Shown one piece after another: positions 61,998-64,000 of a DNA stretch of 64,000 nucleotides (its first letter is position 1; every line of letters begins with the position of its first letter). Source of the stretch: JAVKLU01 sp031538895 (GTDB taxonomy: Bacteria > Pseudomonadota > Gammaproteobacteria > Burkholderiales > Burkholderiaceae); NCBI GenBank assembly GCA_031538895.1, contig JAVKLU010000043.1:5519-69518 (forward strand), written 5' to 3'. The notes below the pieces were generated by a model. That model worked only from the letters and a program-made list of their open reading frames with translations. It was not told the origin of the DNA and did not search any database. Made by a program: the position numbers and the translations under genes.

Positions 61998-62924
61998 ATG
62001 AATAACTTTGTAACGCAAATGCTGTCACACAAGAACGCAGGGGCGTTTGGCGGAGTGATGGGGGAATTACTGGCGCAGGGGATGGGAGATAACTACAACC
62101 TGAACGCGAAGGACAAAGACAACGAACGGGCCGACTTCCTAAACACCGTCACGACTTTGACTAGCCTAAGCGCACAGATAGTTAATTTGGATGGGGGAAT
62201 AGCGGGGAGTACGGCCAGTAATGCAGTGGAGAATAATTATTTGAATCACTTGCAAGTGTATGATTTAAAAGATCGATTAGCCGCTTGCAAAGGCGATCAA
62301 ACATGTGCGAATGCTCGTTTAGCCGAGGCTAAACAATTGAGTGACCAGCAAAAGCCTAGTAAATTGGCTGGCGATAAGCGAGGAATTAAAGATGCAGATA
62401 ATGGCACTGCCTTGCTAAATCAGATGGATCAAAATTTGGAGGGCGGTTTTGCTGGAGCCAAATTATTAAGTGAATTAGTAGATCAGAACCGACATGATAC
62501 GCAAGAAGCAAACACTATGCCTACAATAGTGAGTAAACCCTCTAATGAAGAGTTAGCGAGTCAGATGCGGGAGAACAGTTATGAACAACAACAGGCTAAA
62601 AATTTGGCGCCCCCCTTGTTGGGAGTGGGAGTCGGGCTAGGAGCTGGAGCCTGTCTGGGGTCGGCCGGGTGTATCAATCCGGTTAGGGGTGGTATTTCAG
62701 CCGTTACACCAGGAATACTCAAAAAACAATCTGAAGGAGAACCTTACAAAGTTTCTGATATTGTAGGAAATGTAAGTGGTAAATTTTTGGGAGATATTTA
62801 TAAACCCTTAGGGGATGCCGGAACGGTTATCAGTAAACTTTATGAGGAGTCATTCCCTGATGCAAATCCCATTTTAATCCCTAGCTTGATCTATCAAAAA
62901 TCAGATAGTTCAACTGGAAAGTGA
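61998..62924 (+). CDS. Orphan CdiA-CT cassette 3 (VENN + unknown toxin)
   Basis: 308 residues, no signal peptide. Starts with a short piece of the cdiA type sequence (HKNAGAFGGVMGELLA), then the pretoxin module with VENN at 77-80, then 228 residues specific to this cassette: a charged helical part (DLKDRLAACKGDQTCANARLAEAKQ), a Gly-rich hydrophobic segment (LLGVGVGLGAGACLGSAGC) that could insert in or cross a membrane, and a C-terminal tail (IVGNVSGKFLGDIYKPLGDAG...). No known toxin family recognised. The start follows the candidate immunity gene of cassette 2 by one base. Confidence 0.75.
   Translation: MNNFVTQMLSHKNAGAFGGVMGELLAQGMGDNYNLNAKDKDNERADFLNTVTTLTSLSAQIVNLDGGIAGSTASNAVENNYLNHLQVYDLKDRLAACKGDQTCANARLAEAKQLSDQQKPSKLAGDKRGIKDADNGTALLNQMDQNLEGGFAGAKLLSELVDQNRHDTQEANTMPTIVSKPSNEELASQMRENSYEQQQAKNLAPPLLGVGVGLGAGACLGSAGCINPVRGGISAVTPGILKKQSEGEPYKVSDIVGNVSGKFLGDIYKPLGDAGTVISKLYEESFPDANPILIPSLIYQKSDSSTGK
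62072..62240. repeat. Pretoxin repeat in cassette 3
   Basis: Second copy of the 169-bp block at 61127-61295, with the same spacing to VENN. Confidence 0.9.
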
Positions 62925-62925
62925 A

Positions 62926-63500
62926 ATGAAAAAAATAACTCAAATTCTAATGTCGGGATTTTTATGTTTAATACCGCTTACAACTTTATCCTCAAATTCG
63001 TTTAATTGGGACTTTATAATTGTTCCTGCTGGTTCGATAAATATTTACTTATTATTTTTTTATGTATATTAGTTAATTTAGTAATTATTTTTGTTAAAGG
63101 ATTATTCTATAGTCGCTCTTTTAAACTTATCATAGTTTGGCTATTGATATCTTTTACAACTCCTTTTCTTATTTTATTAAAACTTGATGTTTCTGTAATT
63201 TCTATTGTGGCTGTAAATATGTTGACAAGGTTTTATTTAGCTTACGAAGTAAAGCGATTAACACAAAAAGAAAGTATTGTTCAAGATCTAGTGATGAAGG
63301 ATACAGCTGAGGAGTTAGAAGATCAAAAGAGCGTTAATTGTAGGGAGGATCTGGAGGAATCAACAGTACTTACTCAGGTGGAAAGTGAGGTTCTAGATGG
63401 GTACGAGAGAGATAAAACGATAGTAGTCAAAACAGCAAAAATGACTTTACCGAATCAAACCGTTGTTTTTCCTACAAAAGTTAAAAGAGGGGGACGATGA
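62926..63500 (+). pseudogene. Candidate immunity membrane protein for cassette 3, frameshifted at a T7 run
   Basis: The first frame, from ATG 62926, encodes a signal-like N-terminus (MKKITQILMSGFLCLIPLTT...) and stops at 63070-63072. The second frame, overlapping it, continues with membrane helices (LCILVNLVIIFVKGLF, LIIVWLLISFTTPFLILL) and a charged tail with VKRGGR. One extra T in the run 63055-63061 joins them into a single protein of about 190 residues with three or four helices. So the gene is either broken, slippage-controlled, or carries a sequence error. It starts one base after the cassette 3 stop, the expected immunity position. Confidence 0.65.
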
Positions 63501-63584
63501 TAGGTGTGGCGGTGCCGATCTTAAATTTGTTTACGCGCATTGATGCTTCTGGGACGCGTAGTACGACATACAGCGTGGTATGGG

Positions 63585-63813
63585 TCCTGCGACTGCGCGC
63601 AGGATGACGGTGGTGGTATGTTTTAGGTCTCCCGTCACTCCGTACTCCCTGTCACCCTGCGCGAAGTCGCAGGGTCCAGATGCGAACACTTAGCGGCACT
63701 TATCCAGCAGTTTGCCCAAAAATTCACGCCACTGATTCCCACTTATCCTCGCCCTTAATTTCGACCAGCTTGGAGTCAATGTTTTTGATGGATCCTGCGA
63801 CGTCGCGCAGGAT
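63585..63813. repeat. Three REP-like palindromes
   Basis: TCCTGCG-N6-CGCAGGA at 63585-63604, ACCCTGCG-N6-CGCAGGGT at 63654-63675, ATCCTGCG-N6-CGCAGGAT at 63792-63813. The first and third are each followed by a similar GGTGGTGG...TGTTTT string, so the repeated unit is longer than the palindrome. Confidence 0.75.
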
Positions 63814-64000
63814 GTAGGTGGTGGGTTGTTTTTTATTTGTACTTCGACAGCGCGCCGGATGAAGGGGGGGGGGTGTGTTATATATACCCTCACAACGAAC
63901 TCCCACACAACCCTCTTCCCCTACACGCCGCTCTTCCTCTCTGAGGATAAGTGGGAATCAGTGGCGTGAATTTTTGGGCAAACTGCTGGATAAGTGCCGC
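63693..64000. repeat. Perfect 58-bp inverted repeat pair
   Basis: 63693-63750 is the exact reverse complement of 63943-64000; 192 bp lie between. The outer ends read GCGGCACTTATCC. The right arm reaches the window edge, so the repeat may be longer. No transposase or recombinase is inside. Confidence 0.95.

Larger units (their letters stand above)
63501..64000. other. Gene-free, repeat-rich end of the CDI locus
   Basis: About 500 bp with no supportable gene. It contains three related palindromes, a G10 homopolymer near 63864-63873, and a perfect 58-bp inverted repeat whose right arm ends at the window edge. Sequence AATATA-type runs near 63880 could be promoter-like but nothing is convincing. 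Confidence 0.7.

Noticed and set aside
63055..63072. Programmed -1 ribosomal frameshift in the last immunity gene
   Set aside because: The T7 run is not in the X-XXY-YYZ register (it reads A-TTT-TTT) and no downstream structure is evident; indel or sequence error is simpler.

Overview
The window looks like chromosomal DNA of a betaproteobacterium, most likely in or near Burkholderiales, of moderate GC. The signs are a homodimeric-type pyruvate dehydrogenase (aceE-aceF), a tctC-tctB-tctA (Bug-type) carboxylate transporter, bamE-dapB as an overlapping pair, an AlaA/homoserine dehydrogenase/threonine synthase neighbourhood next to a Mth938-like gene, and a GspGHIJK pseudopilin block. The assignment is inference from gene content; no 16S gene is present.

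Layout. 1-12.9 kb holds housekeeping and envelope genes: a partial EamA transporter, cysS, a TPR protein and an L,D-transpeptidase, ppiB, lpxH, tRNA-Arg(CCU), parC, a CAP-domain protein, a probable small RNA with its own promoter and terminator, an AlkC/AlkD-like repair protein, amiC and rimI. A tRNA-Lys with an unusual 8-nt anticodon loop (12.9 kb) precedes gspGHIJK (13.2-16.5 kb). 16.7-22.8 kb is an accessory stretch on the minus strand: a single-chain MmeI-like restriction-modification protein, a benE gene broken by one in-frame amber codon, a repeated leader upstream of both, and an AT-rich lipoprotein hydrolase. 22.9-49.5 kb is again core metabolism and envelope: hom, alaA, thrC, fluC/crcB, purU, ferredoxin, dapB-bamE, two Bor-like lipoproteins, uppP, an acyltransferase, HIT and FkbM proteins, a DUF167 gene, proC, tctCBA, a LolC/E permease, an old-yellow-enzyme oxidoreductase, aroE, a catalase-family peroxidase, aceEF and an ABC ATPase.

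49.6-64 kb is the most interesting part: a two-partner-secretion, contact-dependent-inhibition (CDI) type locus. A periplasmic parvulin (PpiC type) precedes the TpsB/CdiB transporter and a 2519-residue CdiA-like exoprotein with a VENN motif. The region after VENN resembles a lytic-transglycosylase/lysozyme fold, and the next gene, overlapping by ATGA, encodes a lipoprotein, as expected if the toxin attacks peptidoglycan and immunity must sit in the periplasm. Two further VENN-containing cassettes follow. Each has a different C-terminus and its own membrane-type candidate immunity gene, the last one frameshifted at a T7 run. The cassettes share near-identical DNA blocks with each other and with cdiA, so they look like a reservoir for toxin exchange. 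The region ends in palindromic repeats and a perfect 58-bp inverted repeat.

Other signals: two copies of a 135-142 bp MITE-like element with different 5-bp target duplications, one of which has replaced the tail of the DUF167 gene in a fully reversible way; and many short tandem duplications (12-16 bp), both in genes and between them, suggesting frequent replication slippage.
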